Positions 7,308-15,587 of a stretch of 19,332 bases of DNA are shown in pieces. Below the pieces are notes generated by a model, which saw only the letters and a list, made by a program, of their open reading frames with translations, did not search any database and was not told where the DNA came from. Position 1 is the stretch's first letter. Every line of letters starts with the position of its first letter. The stretch covers positions 1 to 19,332 of the forward strand of contig CAMQBR010000035.1 in assembly GCA_946999045.1 (NCBI GenBank), read 5' to 3'. Position numbers and translations under genes: made by a program. This DNA comes from an uncultured Prevotella sp. (GTDB lineage Bacteria; Bacteroidota; Bacteroidia; Bacteroidales; Bacteroidaceae).

Positions 7308-7339
7308 TTTGGAGTTTATATCTAAATCACTTATATTTG
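7308..7339 (+). promoter_or_regulatory. Promoter of gdhA
   Basis: TTTG (7308-7311), a 20-bp spacer and TATATTTG (7332-7339) exactly match the Bacteroidota promoter consensus. Transcription would start near 7346, about 58 nt before the chosen gdhA start and only about 13 nt before the alternative ATG at 7359. Confidence 0.75.
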
Positions 7340-7403
7340 CTGTGTCTATCAGAAGAATATGATTAAAGACAACCATAAATCAACTTATAAAATAAATTCT
7401 ACT

Positions 7404-8741
<1,338 letters not shown>

Positions 8742-8760
8742 AACCCATAAACACAAAAAG

Positions 8761-9162
8761 GTGAAAAATAAAAAAATAATATTTTTATTTTTAATATCAC
8801 TTATAAGCTTTACCTTTCTATGGGCTCAGACACAGAAAGGTAAAGCTACTTTTTATTCTAAACGTGCCACCGGAACACGCACTGCCAGTGGAGAAAGAGT
8901 TCATCACGACAGTATGACTTGCGCTCACCGCTCGCACCCCTTTGGCACTTTGCTAAAGGTTACCAATCCATCTAATAAGAAACATGTAATTGTAAGGGTT
9001 ATTGACAGAGGCCCTTTCTCCAGAGGAAAGATAATAGACCTATCTTACAAAGCTGCCAAGCAATTAGGTATTGTCTGCAAAGGTACAACGTTAGTGATTG
9101 TTGAGAAAATAGAGAAAAAAAGCCATACAAGTTCCATTCCGCTAAAAAAGAAACAAAAATAA
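8761..9162 (+). CDS. Short RlpA-like septal ring lytic transglycosylase/DPBB protein
   Basis: Exported protein with a double-psi beta-barrel as in RlpA, which in some bacteria cleaves denuded peptidoglycan strands. The frame has no ATG at its start. I choose GTG at 8761 (133 residues) because it gives a good signal peptide, MKNKKIIFLFLISLISFTF, with likely cleavage after WAQ. A TTG at 8734 overlaps the end of gdhA and is less likely. The barrel runs from GKATFYSKRATGTRTASGE to the end, with AHRSHPFGTLLKVTN (55-69), VRVIDRGPF (78-86, D82) and IIDLSYKAAKQLG (91-103), the conserved RlpA blocks. There is no SPOR domain, unlike E. coli RlpA, so septal targeting by that route is absent. The lysine-rich tail is unusual. 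Confidence 0.82.
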   Translation: MKNKKIIFLFLISLISFTFLWAQTQKGKATFYSKRATGTRTASGERVHHDSMTCAHRSHPFGTLLKVTNPSNKKHVIVRVIDRGPFSRGKIIDLSYKAAKQLGIVCKGTTLVIVEKIEKKSHTSSIPLKKKQK

Positions 9163-9210
9163 AACTCGCTGAAATAAATTTTAGTGCGATGAAAGGAAAT
9201 AAATATTTAT

Positions 9211-9287
9211 GGCAGTTTTATAAATTAGCTTTGTTATATTTATACTTACATTTTGAACCAAAAACAATGCAAGCCTAATACAATCAA
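9211..9287 (+). repeat. Intergenic repeat, copy G (partial, hairpin deleted)
   Basis: GGCAGTTTTATAAATTAGCTT opens a fragment that matches copy F's left end. It then jumps to CTTACATTTTGAACC and AACAATGCAAGCC, the segment right of the hairpin in copy F. The hairpin's loop and left arm are deleted. It stops in CAATCAA, in the middle of the module palindrome, where the next fragment begins. Confidence 0.65.
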
Positions 9288-9303
9288 GGGCGGTTCTATA
9301 AAA
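9288..9303 (+). repeat. Solitary left-end sequence of the repeat family
   Basis: GGGCGGTTCTATAAAA abuts the broken end of copy G, so one fragment appears joined to another. Between 9304 and 9482, upstream of fabI, I see nothing else except A-rich sequence and an unconvincing hydrophobic minus-strand frame. Confidence 0.55.
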
Positions 9304-9482
9304 GAAATGGGAATTTGATTTAAGAAAAGAGCACAAAAAACGAAAAAGCACATCATTAAACATAAAAAGTAGCGTATTTTAAGCCTAATAATAGCAAAAG
9401 AAAATATCATCAAGGCAAGGCTGAAAACAACCAAATGCTGTTTTTAGCGAAAAAAATGAACACAAATTCAAACTTTTTTGCG

Positions 9483-9490
9483 TACCTTTG
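9483..9490 (+). promoter_or_regulatory. -7 box of fabI
   Basis: TACCTTTG matches TAnnTTTG and lies 23 bp before the fabI ATG, a typical place for a Bacteroidota promoter. No convincing TTTG is present at the -33 position. Confidence 0.55.
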
Positions 9491-9513
9491 CTGCGTTCTA
9501 TAAAAATTAAATT

Positions 9514-10371
9514 ATGAGTAACAACTTATTAGCAGGTAAAAGAGGTATCGTGTTTGGTGCCCTCAACGAGCAGTCTATTGCTTGGAAAGTAGCCGAAAGA
9601 GCTGTTGAAGAAGGTGCAAAAATTACATTGTCTAACACACCAGTAGCGGTTAGAATGGGCACCGTAAGTGCTTTATCAGAGAAACTTCATTGCGAAGTAA
9701 TACCCGCCGATGCCACAAAGGTAGAAGATTTAGAGAATGTTTTTAAGCAATCAATGGAGATTCTCGGTGGAAAAATAGACTTTGTTTTACACTCTATTGG
9801 TATGTCGCCCAATGTTCGCAAGCACCGTACCTACGACGACTTAGACTATAAGATGCTGGATACAACCTTAGATATTTCAGCTATTTCGTTTCATAAGATG
9901 ATACAGAGTGCCAAAAAGTTAGACGCCATTAACGAATATGGGTCTATCCTTGCACTAACTTACGTAGCCGCACAACGCACTTTTTATGGTTACAACGATA
10001 TGGCAGATGCCAAGGCTTTGTTAGAAAGCATTGCACGTAGCTTTGGATATATTTACGGACGAGAGAAGCATGTACGTATCAACACCATCTCACAATCACC
10101 AACCATGACTACTGCTGGTAAGGGAGTAAAGGGTATGGATAAGCTTTACGACTTTGCCAACCGTATGTCTCCACTGGGTAATGCCTCTGCTGCCGAGTGT
10201 GCAGACTATTGTATTGTGATGTTTTCAGACTTAACCAAGAAGGTTACTATGCAAAATCTTTATCACGATGGCGGTTTCTCTAATGTAGGAATGAGTTTAC
10301 GTGCCATGGCTACTTATGAGAAAGGTCTTGATGAATATAAAGATGCTGACGGAAACATTATTTACGGATAA
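9514..10371 (+). CDS. fabI: Enoyl-[acyl-carrier-protein] reductase (NADH) FabI
   Basis: Last reductive step of each fatty acid elongation cycle: trans-2-enoyl-ACP + NADH to acyl-ACP. The 285-residue protein is a divergent short-chain dehydrogenase. It has the FabI-type nucleotide loop GIVFGALNEQSIAW (11-24), in place of a classical GxxxGxG, and the sequence FVLHSIGMSPN (90-100). The catalytic residues are Tyr150 in LTYVAAQ and the Tyr160-x6-Lys167 pair in YNDMADAK, the spacing that marks FabI as opposed to the YxxxK of other SDRs. The substrate loop SQSPTMTTAGKGVKG (193-207) and QNLYHDGGFSN near the C terminus are also FabI-like. It is a single gene with its own -7 box. It is convergent with the mscS-like gene and ends at a shared terminator. 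Confidence 0.93.
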   Translation: MSNNLLAGKRGIVFGALNEQSIAWKVAERAVEEGAKITLSNTPVAVRMGTVSALSEKLHCEVIPADATKVEDLENVFKQSMEILGGKIDFVLHSIGMSPNVRKHRTYDDLDYKMLDTTLDISAISFHKMIQSAKKLDAINEYGSILALTYVAAQRTFYGYNDMADAKALLESIARSFGYIYGREKHVRINTISQSPTMTTAGKGVKGMDKLYDFANRMSPLGNASAAECADYCIVMFSDLTKKVTMQNLYHDGGFSNVGMSLRAMATYEKGLDEYKDADGNIIYG

Positions 10372-10399
10372 TCTCCACATAGCTTTCATTTCATCATGA

Positions 10400-10482
10400 G
10401 TTTGGTTCTATAAATATCTACCTTATATGGGGAGTAAATTTTATAAAAAAACGTTTTGTTATCTTTAGGTATAGAACCAACC
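10400..10482 (+). repeat. Intergenic repeat, copy H (miniature)
   Basis: An inverted pair of termini, GTTTGGTTCTATAAAT and GGTATAGAACCAACC, is only about 80 bp apart. Between them AAAACGTTTTGTTATCTT resembles the right-arm segment of copies E and F (reverse strand). It looks like a heavily deleted copy next to the shared terminator. Confidence 0.55.
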
Positions 10483-10491
10483 ATTAAAAAT

Positions 10492-10540
10492 AAAAGAGTT
10501 AACAAGCAACTATCTAAGTTCTTGTTAACTCTTTTTTTTG
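10492..10540. terminator. Bidirectional intrinsic terminator between fabI and the mscS-like gene
   Basis: AAAAGAGTTAACAAG (10492-10506) and CTTGTTAACTCTTTT (10521-10535) form a perfect 15-bp stem around a 14-nt loop. A T-run follows on the plus strand, and an A-rich stretch precedes it to serve the minus strand. It sits between the two convergent genes and can serve both. Confidence 0.85.
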
Positions 10541-10577
10541 TTTTTTTGTATGCCATGCGCAAAGCTGAAAATGATGC

Positions 10578-11756
10578 TTATATCTTTTCGTATGCTCTCA
10601 ATCCAAACTCAGCCATCATCACATATGCCCACTCCAGCATATCAGCCAAGATATGTTCGTACGAAACCCATTCCTTTTGATACAAAAAGAAATAAAACTC
10701 AATAGGCAAGCCCGTATTAGTAGCCTCTAATTGACGAACCATATAAGTAAGTTTGGTATTAACTTTGGACGACTGAGCTATCCACTTTTCCATATATCTG
10801 CGATACAATCCCACATTGGTAACATTGCCCTTTACCTCATCTTGCAACAAATATCCCTTGTTCACACACTTTTGTTTCAGTTCATCCGATGCCACCTTTA
10901 CAGTAAGAAAGTCGATAAATACCAAACGTTTAACTCTTCTGCCGCCACTCTTCTGCATCCCCTTCCAATTTTGGAACGAACCGTTAACCAGTGTTTTAGG
11001 CGAAACCGTAACTATCGTGTTATCAAAATTGCGAACCTTCACCGTAGTAAGTGTTATCTCCATAACTTCACCATCAATGGTTGTGGTAGGTACCGTAATC
11101 CAATCACCAAGCCTTACCATATCATTACTTGTAAGTCGGATACCAGCTACCAATCCTTCTATGGTATCTTTAAATACCACCATCAATACAGCCGATGTAG
11201 CACCCAAACCTGCAAACAGCGACATGGGACTTTTGTCAATAAGCAATGCAATGGCAATTATGATAGATATAAAGACAACCACTATTTTGAGTACGCCCAA
11301 AAACGATTGCATATACTGCCGTTGTGCGGTGGTTTTATGCACCTCCATGGCTTTAAACGAATTAATAACTGCTACTATTAACCGCATAGCAGCAATGGTA
11401 ATATAGATAGATGTGATGCGATATAACAGTTCTCGTACCAGCGGAATTTGATAAAATACCAAAGGCAACAGTTCAAAAATAACAACAGCTGGAACTATTT
11501 GACAGAACCTATCTAACACTGTATCATTAAACACAATATCATCCCACTTAGCAGGTGTTTTCTTTGTGAATTTGGTGATAATAGGTTTTAATACACGTTT
11601 TACTAAAAAATAAAACAAAGCCGACAGCAATATAGCTACCAATGCCAATAAGATATGGCGAACCAAAGGCACCCCATGTCCATGCAATCCGCACATTTGT
11701 ATCAACTGTTCTACAAACAGGCGTATCTGCTCCATCACTTCTAAACGTGTCTTCAT
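10578..11756 (-). CDS. MscS-family mechanosensitive channel, YbdG-like
   Basis: An inner-membrane channel of 392 residues that would release solutes on osmotic downshock. About five N-terminal membrane segments precede the pore helix and beta domain: MSLFAGLGATSAVLMVVFKD (178-197) is the MscS pore-lining TM3 signature, followed by TIEGLVAGIRL and NDMVRLGDWITV (211-222). The GxxQNW-like VNGSFQNWKGM (257-267) and RRVKR segment, together with the WDDIVFND cytoplasmic loop (71-78), are typical of the YbdG/miniconductance subgroup. The gene stands alone and is convergent with fabI. Unusually for the region, an AGGAG-type Shine-Dalgarno sequence precedes its ATG. Repeat copy F begins about 27 bp upstream. 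Confidence 0.88.
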   Translation of the reverse strand: MKTRLEVMEQIRLFVEQLIQMCGLHGHGVPLVRHILLALVAILLSALFYFLVKRVLKPIITKFTKKTPAKWDDIVFNDTVLDRFCQIVPAVVIFELLPLVFYQIPLVRELLYRITSIYITIAAMRLIVAVINSFKAMEVHKTTAQRQYMQSFLGVLKIVVVFISIIIAIALLIDKSPMSLFAGLGATSAVLMVVFKDTIEGLVAGIRLTSNDMVRLGDWITVPTTTIDGEVMEITLTTVKVRNFDNTIVTVSPKTLVNGSFQNWKGMQKSGGRRVKRLVFIDFLTVKVASDELKQKCVNKGYLLQDEVKGNVTNVGLYRRYMEKWIAQSSKVNTKLTYMVRQLEATNTGLPIEFYFFLYQKEWVSYEHILADMLEWAYVMMAEFGLRAYEKI

Positions 11757-11763
11757 ATTGTTG

Positions 11764-11769
11764 TCTCCT
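11764..11769 (-). promoter_or_regulatory. Shine-Dalgarno-like ribosome binding site of the mscS-like gene
   Basis: AGGAGA on the minus strand lies 7 nt before the ATG at 11756. This supports that start over the in-frame Met at codon 8. Such sites are rare in Bacteroidales, and this is the clearest one I saw in the window. Confidence 0.6.
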
Positions 11770-11782
11770 ATGTTTTGTTTAT

Positions 11783-12036
11783 GGTTGGGTTCTATAAATT
11801 AGCTTTTGTTATATCTTGTACTTCTTTTTGATGTTAAAATGTAAGTGAGCAAAGGAGTGTAGCGAGCTACTCAACTAAGTGAGCTTACATTTTGAACCCA
11901 AAACAATGCAAGCCACATACAATCAAGCTTGTTTGAATTGTTGAGCCATTGCCTGTTTCTTATAAAAAGAAGCAAAAAGATAACAAAACGTATTTTATTT
12001 TACTACCAATTATGGTGGTATTTTGTAGAAACAGCC
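11783..12036 (+). repeat. Intergenic repeat, copy F (diverged subfamily)
   Basis: About 254 bp between the mscS-like and dacB-like genes. The left terminus is GGTTGGGTTCTATAAATTAG and the right end is TGGTGGTATTTTGTAGAAAC. The hairpin has arms AATGTAAGTGAGC and GTGAGCTTACATT around TAGCGAGCTA. The module follows it as in D and E (CAATCAAGCTTGTTTGAATTG). Sequence differences shared with copies A and G (ATAAATTAGCTTT, GATAACAAAACGTATTT) define a second subfamily. The remaining stretch 12037-12225 holds only a short tandem GGAGTAAATA pair (12062-12081) and nothing I recognise as a gene. Confidence 0.85.
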
Positions 12037-12225
12037 TTATATATATGTGTGGTATTATTTATTGTATGGAGTAAATAGGAGTAAATAAGAAGAGAGCCAA
12101 AGCAAACTGATATGTTGTTTTATTCTTCGTTATTATCAAGATTATAAACTTATCTGTCTATGTAATAAGTTTTTGTCTGGTAACTCTCACTAATTTCTTT
12201 TTTACTTCTGTAAACTCCCCCTTTC

Positions 12226-13509
12226 CTAATTATGTTTCTTAGAAGGCTCACAGCAAAGGGCATAGCACACTCTGTCTTGAAAGTGTCTGCCATTTCTGCC
12301 ATGCAGCACCCCTTGGTTAATAATAGCAAAGCAAACAAGATGTCCATTAGGAGCCTCACAATAGCCAGCCAAACTACTGATGCCCGCTATGGTTCCCGTT
12401 TTTGCCCACACCTTACCTTTAGTTACAGCACCTTTCATTCTGTTACGAAGTGTTCCGTCTACTCCAGCTAAAGGCAGAGCTGGCTGTAAGTGCAAGTAAA
12501 TGTCTTTTTTATTAAAGGCATATCTCAAAGCCTTCACTAATAATTCTGCTGATACATAATTGTATAAAGACAAGCCACTGCCATCAGCTATACGATAGCG
12601 AAAAGCATCTAATCCTAACTTTTGTATGAGTTGGGCCACTACCCTTCCGGCATCTTTTGACGTAATGGTGCGCCCTGCTCCATGAGCAGCCAACTGGTAA
12701 AACAGCGACTCTGCATACAGGTTATCGCTACGTTTCAGCATGGTGTGCAACACTTGGTCGATGTTATGTGTGCGCTGACACATCAAGATAGCACTATATG
12801 GGCACTTACCTAATGCGCTATAAGCCTCAACAGTGATGCCACGAAAACGCAACTGCCGTTCAAACTCTTCCATAAAATGGTCTTTACGCTGATATACTAA
12901 AGGTGATAATACAGGATTATCGTCATCCCAACACCAGCCATTACCCAGGGTATTGAGGTCTTTCATACTCTTATCGGCATAAAGATTTCCTCTAATAGTA
13001 TCTATCCCCAACGATTTTATGCAATCTACAAAAGCATTCATATCGCTTTTGTTAAACATAGGATCCATGCCTCCTACGCAATACACATTGCCAGTAAGCG
13101 TCCCGTTTTCTATCTTACCCGTATAATAAAGTTCTGTTTTTAGCTGATAATCGCCCCCTAACTTATCGAGTGCAGCAATAGCCGTCAACGTTTTTAACGT
13201 ACTGGCAGGTCGCATAAGCTGTTGTTCGTTGTGCTGATACAATACGCTATCGGCTGTTATATCATACACCATCAAACCTACTTGTGAGGTTTTAAACATA
13301 CTATGCCGCAATAGTTTGTTTAATCGTTCAGGAACACATTGTTCCCACGTCATGTCAATACTATCTGCATCTATCGTATCAGTTTCAGTTATGGATGCAA
13401 CAGTATCTACCTTATCGTCTTTATCTTGATAGGTATGCTCTACCTGTGCATATATAGGTAACCATGCTCCTAAGAGAAGCACAGCCACTATTCTTTTAAA
13501 TTTCTTCAT
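12226..13509 (-). CDS. D-alanyl-D-alanine carboxypeptidase/endopeptidase (PBP4, family S13)
   Basis: A periplasmic penicillin-binding protein that trims or opens peptide cross-links in peptidoglycan. It has 427 residues with a signal peptide MKKFKRIVAVLLLGAWLPIYA (cleavage likely after residue 21). All three active-site motifs are present: SxxK as PASTLK (Ser103, Lys106), SxN as SDN (261-263) and KTG as AKTGTIAG (Lys370). The wide spacing between SxxK and SxN reflects the extra inserted domain of family S13. An aspartate-rich segment (residues 29-52) after the signal peptide is low complexity. Its ATG overlaps the stop codon of the upstream PH-domain gene by 4 bp (ATGA), so translation is probably coupled. 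Confidence 0.9.
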   Translation of the reverse strand: MKKFKRIVAVLLLGAWLPIYAQVEHTYQDKDDKVDTVASITETDTIDADSIDMTWEQCVPERLNKLLRHSMFKTSQVGLMVYDITADSVLYQHNEQQLMRPASTLKTLTAIAALDKLGGDYQLKTELYYTGKIENGTLTGNVYCVGGMDPMFNKSDMNAFVDCIKSLGIDTIRGNLYADKSMKDLNTLGNGWCWDDDNPVLSPLVYQRKDHFMEEFERQLRFRGITVEAYSALGKCPYSAILMCQRTHNIDQVLHTMLKRSDNLYAESLFYQLAAHGAGRTITSKDAGRVVAQLIQKLGLDAFRYRIADGSGLSLYNYVSAELLVKALRYAFNKKDIYLHLQPALPLAGVDGTLRNRMKGAVTKGKVWAKTGTIAGISSLAGYCEAPNGHLVCFAIINQGVLHGRNGRHFQDRVCYALCCEPSKKHN

Positions 13510-13949
13510 GAATGCTTTGTTAGGAAAGACGCCTCTTCCGCCTTTTGTCTCTTCTTTATTTCGTCAATAAAAGTTTGTTCATCATTAGGTTGCACTGCCA
13601 CTATATGGTGATGGCCATACTCTATCAGTACATAATGGGAAAGACCAAAATTAACAGAGATAGGCGTGCAGCGCACTATATCGCTCAATGCAATACGCTT
13701 GGTATGCGAAAATCGCCCCTTATCAATCATCAAGAATGCTTGTTCGCTCTCATTATGAGCATCCCTACTATATAGTAAAGTGTAAGAAGTATGCAGCTGT
13801 CGTTCGGTCATTAGCACGACAATAATAGCTACTATCAATCCCACTAATGCCTGTTTTACCCAAAACAAATAACATATCAGTAGTATAAATAGCAAGAGAA
13901 CACATACAGTGCCTACACTTAACTTATGATAAAACGTACGTTGAAGCAT
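13506..13949 (-). CDS. PH-domain-like membrane protein of unknown function
   Basis: A 147-residue protein starting MLQRTFYHKLSVG. It has two close hydrophobic segments (about residues 12-29 and 33-47) and then a soluble domain of beta strands and a C-terminal helix (from about residue 55). This layout is that of small bacterial PH-like (YdbT/bPH) membrane proteins. I do not recognise a specific family member and assign no function. The frame can be extended upstream to a TTG at 13964, but the ATG at 13949 is preferred. It overlaps the PBP4 gene by 4 bp, so the two form an operon, which suggests but does not show a role at the cell envelope. A TAnnTTTG box lies only 5 nt upstream of the ATG. 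Confidence 0.7.
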   Translation of the reverse strand: MLQRTFYHKLSVGTVCVLLLFILLICYLFWVKQALVGLIVAIIVVLMTERQLHTSYTLLYSRDAHNESEQAFLMIDKGRFSHTKRIALSDIVRCTPISVNFGLSHYVLIEYGHHHIVAVQPNDEQTFIDEIKKRQKAEEASFLTKHS

Positions 13950-13953
13950 ATTG

Positions 13954-13961
13954 CAAAAATA
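13954..13961 (-). promoter_or_regulatory. Possible -7 box abutting the PH-domain gene
   Basis: TATTTTTG on the minus strand matches TAnnTTTG but ends 5 nt from the ATG at 13949. No TTTG is found at the -33 distance. If used, the mRNA would be nearly leaderless, so the match may be chance in AT-rich DNA. Confidence 0.3.
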
Positions 13962-14132
13962 CAAAATAAAATAGGTACAGCCTTAATTTAACCTTCTATT
14001 TATAATCTTTTATTAAGAATTAAGACTATAATTATCAGTGAGAGCATACATTTCATTCTGTGTCAAAGAGCTAAAAAACTCTATTTTGTCAAACGTTTGC
14101 ATAGCTCAAACACGAGGGATGAGATACTATAA

Positions 14133-14164
14133 TTTGGAGAATTCTTATTTTTTTTGTAATTTTG
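14133..14164 (+). promoter_or_regulatory. Promoter of the small lytic transglycosylase gene
   Basis: TTTG (14133-14136), a 20-bp spacer and TAATTTTG (14157-14164) exactly match the Bacteroidota consensus. The start of transcription would be near 14171, giving a leader of about 160 nt. The stretch 13962-14132 before it holds nothing I recognise. Confidence 0.75.
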
Positions 14165-14177
14165 CAGCCGTAAAAGA

Positions 14178-14223
14178 ATAAAGATAGTTTTTTATGACAA
14201 TTATAATGGTATACTATCTTTAT
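14178..14223 (+). promoter_or_regulatory. Leader hairpin with a start codon in its loop
   Basis: ATAAAGATAG (14178-14187) and CTATCTTTAT (14214-14223) form a perfect 10-bp inverted repeat just after the predicted transcription start. The 26-nt loop contains the ATG (14194) of a 30-codon frame. There is no T-run after it, so it is not a plain terminator. Confidence 0.5.
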
Positions 14224-14286
14224 AGTGTTAACGGAGCTGAGACAGTAGGAAACTCATTCTCATTATTCTGCTGTTGCGAACAATGA
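14194..14286 (+). CDS. Possible 30-codon leader ORF
   Basis: The frame begins MTIIMVYYLYSVNGAE and ends SLFCCCEQ, then TGA, 43 bp before the transglycosylase gene. It lies wholly inside the predicted leader of that gene. The three consecutive cysteine codons near the end are odd for a random frame. Nothing else supports translation, and it may be chance. Confidence 0.25.
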   Translation: MTIIMVYYLYSVNGAETVGNSFSLFCCCEQ

Positions 14287-14329
14287 CATAAACCTTTTAT
14301 GGTAGTTCAGGTTCCATAAATAATTTAGA

Positions 14330-14767
14330 ATGGAGAGAATACAAAAGATTATTTTTGTACTGTTCGCCACATTTATTTTTTGTCCTATTGTAGTTTTTGC
14401 AGGACAAAAAGATTGCGAAAATACAAAGATTGATTTTAATTGGAATCCAGTGATGGATGCAATTATTAAAGTAGAAAGCGGTGGAAACGCAAAAGCAAAG
14501 AGAGGAAATTCGGTTGGTGTATTACAAATTACTCCAATTCTCGTTGCTGAATGTAACAATATTCTAAAAGCACGACATCAAAACAAACGTTACAAACTTT
14601 CCGACCGTTGGAATGTAGCCAAATCTAAAGAGATGTTTCTCTTAATACAATCGGTTTACAATCCACAAAACAGTATCGAACAAGCCATTCGTTCTTGGAA
14701 TGGTGGGCCTCATTATAGCAAACGTAGTACGGAGCGTTACTATAAAAGGGTTATAAAAGAACTGTAG
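14330..14767 (+). CDS. Small exported lytic transglycosylase (SLT-like)
   Basis: A 145-residue exported muramidase-like protein that would cut peptidoglycan glycan strands. The signal peptide covers residues 1-24 (hydrophobic KIIFVLFATFIFCPIVVFA). The SLT/lysozyme fold is indicated by the catalytic glutamate in AIIKVESGGN (Glu49), the GVLQIT block (63-68), the helix SKEMFLLIQSVYNPQNS and AIRSWNGG (119-126). All are in the order expected for a goose-lysozyme or SLT domain. The protein is only the catalytic domain, with no binding modules. Similar small transglycosylases occur both as housekeeping enzymes and with conjugation or secretion machinery, but no such genes are next to it. It has its own promoter and a clear terminator. 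Confidence 0.8.
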   Translation: MERIQKIIFVLFATFIFCPIVVFAGQKDCENTKIDFNWNPVMDAIIKVESGGNAKAKRGNSVGVLQITPILVAECNNILKARHQNKRYKLSDRWNVAKSKEMFLLIQSVYNPQNSIEQAIRSWNGGPHYSKRSTERYYKRVIKEL

Positions 14768-14793
14768 AAATTGAAAAGGAAGAAAAAGGTAAG

Positions 14794-14838
14794 TCCAACA
14801 ACACGCTCTGTTAAATGACGGTTGTTGGATTTTTTTTC
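14794..14838 (+). terminator. Intrinsic terminator of the transglycosylase gene
   Basis: TCCAACAAC (14794-14802) pairs with GTTGTTGGA (14821-14829) to give a 9-bp stem, followed directly by a run of eight T residues. It lies 26 bp after the stop codon. Confidence 0.85.
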
Positions 14839-14880
14839 TAATATTTCTTAATCTAATACTTAACAATCGTCTCTTTTTGC

Positions 14881-14888
14881 TATATTTG
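14881..14888 (+). promoter_or_regulatory. -7 box of lemA-htpX
   Basis: TATATTTG matches TAnnTTTG and lies 30 bp before the lemA ATG. No good -33 TTTG was found. Confidence 0.5.
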
Positions 14889-14918
14889 TAGCAGTATCAA
14901 TCATAAATTTATAATTGT

Positions 14919-15479
14919 ATGACAACAATAGCAATCATCATCATTATAGTACTACTCGTTTTGTACTGTATTAGCTTGTATAACAACTTAGTACGATTAC
15001 GCAATAATAGAGAGAACGCATTTGGAAATATTGACGTGCAACTAAAACAGCGTGCCGACCTTGTGCCGCAGTTGGTAGCAACAGTTAAGGGATATGCCAC
15101 GCACGAACGTGAAGTTCTGCAACGTGTAACAGAAGCACGAGCTTTAGGCATAGGGGCAACCACTATTGATGAGAAGATGAAGGCAGATAACATACTTTCA
15201 CAAGCACTGGCTGGACTGAAAGTTTCGTTAGAGGCCTACCCAGAACTAAAGGCTAACCAGAATTTTATGCAGTTGCAAGGTGAAATTTCGGATATAGAGA
15301 ACAAGTTGGCAGCTGTTCGCCGTTACTTTAATACTACTACACGCGAACTAAATAATGCTATACAAACATTCCCTTCTAATGTCTTTGCAAATATGTTCGG
15401 ATTCCATAAGGAGCCTATGTACGAAATTACACCAGAGCAACGAGCAGAAGTGGAAAAAGCACCGAAAATAGAGTTTTAG
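14919..15479 (+). CDS. lemA: LemA family protein
   Basis: A 186-residue protein with one N-terminal membrane helix (about residues 3-23) and a helical-bundle body. LYNNLVRLRNNRENAFGNID followed by VQLKQRADLVPQLVATVKGY (about 20-59) is the defining LemA signature. DIENKLAAVRRYFNTTTREL and the C-terminal FPSNVFANMFGF are also conserved in the family. The molecular role is not established; the family recurs next to HtpX-like proteases, as here. The C-terminal tail is rich in Glu and Lys. The htpX-like gene starts about 108 bp later with no terminator between, so the two are probably cotranscribed. Confidence 0.9.
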   Translation: MTTIAIIIIIVLLVLYCISLYNNLVRLRNNRENAFGNIDVQLKQRADLVPQLVATVKGYATHEREVLQRVTEARALGIGATTIDEKMKADNILSQALAGLKVSLEAYPELKANQNFMQLQGEISDIENKLAAVRRYFNTTTRELNNAIQTFPSNVFANMFGFHKEPMYEITPEQRAEVEKAPKIEF

Positions 15480-15587
15480 AAATTTTCTGCTAAAGTAGTT
15501 CTCCCCTTATCTACTATAGGGACGCACAGCTCGCCCCACCCTACAGCCAATAGTTCAAGTTCGTTAACTTGTTAACTCAAAAACAAA

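Noticed and set aside
7359..7403. Upstream ATG of gdhA
   Set aside because: It is only about 13 nt from the predicted transcription start and adds 15 residues not expected for the family. The ATG at 7404 gives the usual 445-residue length.
9246..9434. Small hydrophobic minus-strand ORF that could be a membrane peptide
   Set aside because: It begins with TTG, has no promoter or ribosome site, and ends inside repeat fragments, whose terminus supplies its FIEPPL end. Hydrophobicity is easily produced by the T-rich strand.
10456..10680. 74-codon plus-strand ORF after fabI
   Set aside because: It runs through the terminator hairpin and over the 3' end of the mscS-like gene on the other strand; no protein family is recognisable.
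10731..11406. Long plus-strand ORFs of about 200 codons opposite the mscS-like gene
   Set aside because: They are antisense to a well-supported channel gene, have no family features and no promoter.
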